Below are positions 6,045-6,073 of a stretch of 6,073 nt of DNA, one piece after another (position 1 is the first letter of the stretch; each line of letters begins with the position of its first letter). The translations under genes were made by a program, and so were the position numbers. Location of the stretch: contig CAYZRS010000121.1 of NCBI GenBank assembly GCA_964480915.1, positions 1 to 6,073 on the forward strand, given 5' to 3'. This DNA is from CAWGCE01 sp964480915. Lineage in GTDB: Bacteria; Planctomycetota; Planctomycetia; Pirellulales; Pirellulaceae. The notes beneath the pieces are model-generated. The model was not told where the DNA came from, made no database searches, and saw only the letters and a list, made by a program, of their open reading frames with translations.

Positions 6045-6073
6045 TTTGAAATTTGAAATTTGAAATTTGAAAT
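6045..6073. repeat. Perfect heptamer tandem array, TTTGAAA x4, at the right edge
   Basis: Four exact copies of TTTGAAA plus one further T reach the last base of the window, so the array may continue. On the - strand it reads as CAAATTT repeats, one base per unit different from the CAAATCT array at the left edge. The 123 bases between the dnaE2 stop and this array contain no convincing gene, RNA or terminator. Confidence 0.95.

Noticed and set aside
1..6073. CRISPR array, transposase, tRNA or rRNA
   Set aside because: The tandem repeats have no spacers between the units, no transposase-like protein is encoded, and no tRNA- or rRNA-like sequence was recognised.

Overview
The window holds one recognisable system: an imuA-imuB-dnaE2 mutagenesis cassette (the ImuABC 'mutasome'), with all three genes complete and on the + strand. 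ImuA' (274 aa) and the inactive Y-family homologue ImuB (536 aa) are translationally overlapped. The error-prone C-family polymerase DnaE2/ImuC (1077 aa) follows after a 280-base spacer. In organisms where the cassette has been studied, DnaE2 performs error-prone translesion synthesis, ImuB is the non-catalytic adaptor that links it to the beta sliding clamp, and ImuA is an accessory RecA-like protein. The cassette is usually induced by DNA damage. No lexA gene or recognisable LexA operator is visible here, but only 45 bases upstream of imuA are present and the spacer before dnaE2 contains an assembly gap.

Layout: 1-28, a perfect heptamer array (CAAATCT x4). 46-870, imuA. 797-2407, imuB, overlapping imuA by 74 bases. 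2408-2687, a non-coding spacer holding a degenerate 7-base-period purine-rich tract, a small inverted repeat, a 12-base tandem repeat, a run of exactly 100 N, and a second heptamer array (TTTTCCG x4). 2688-5921, dnaE2. 5922-6073, non-coding, ending in a third heptamer array (TTTGAAA x4). Both end arrays run into the window edges, so they may be longer than seen.

Organism: the lack of Shine-Dalgarno sequences before all three genes, the moderately GC-rich coding sequence, the heptamer arrays between genes and the style of the ImuA/ImuB/DnaE2 proteins suggest a planctomycete, most likely of the Pirellulales type. This is inferred from general familiarity and not from a search. The run of 100 N suggests a draft or metagenome-assembled scaffold.

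The genes themselves are a known system. The less ordinary material lies between them: the repeat arrays with period 7, the inverted relationship of the two outer arrays, the assembly gap between two different tandem repeats in front of dnaE2, and a marked excess of the palindrome CGATCG across the window. I found no sign of a wholly new protein system.
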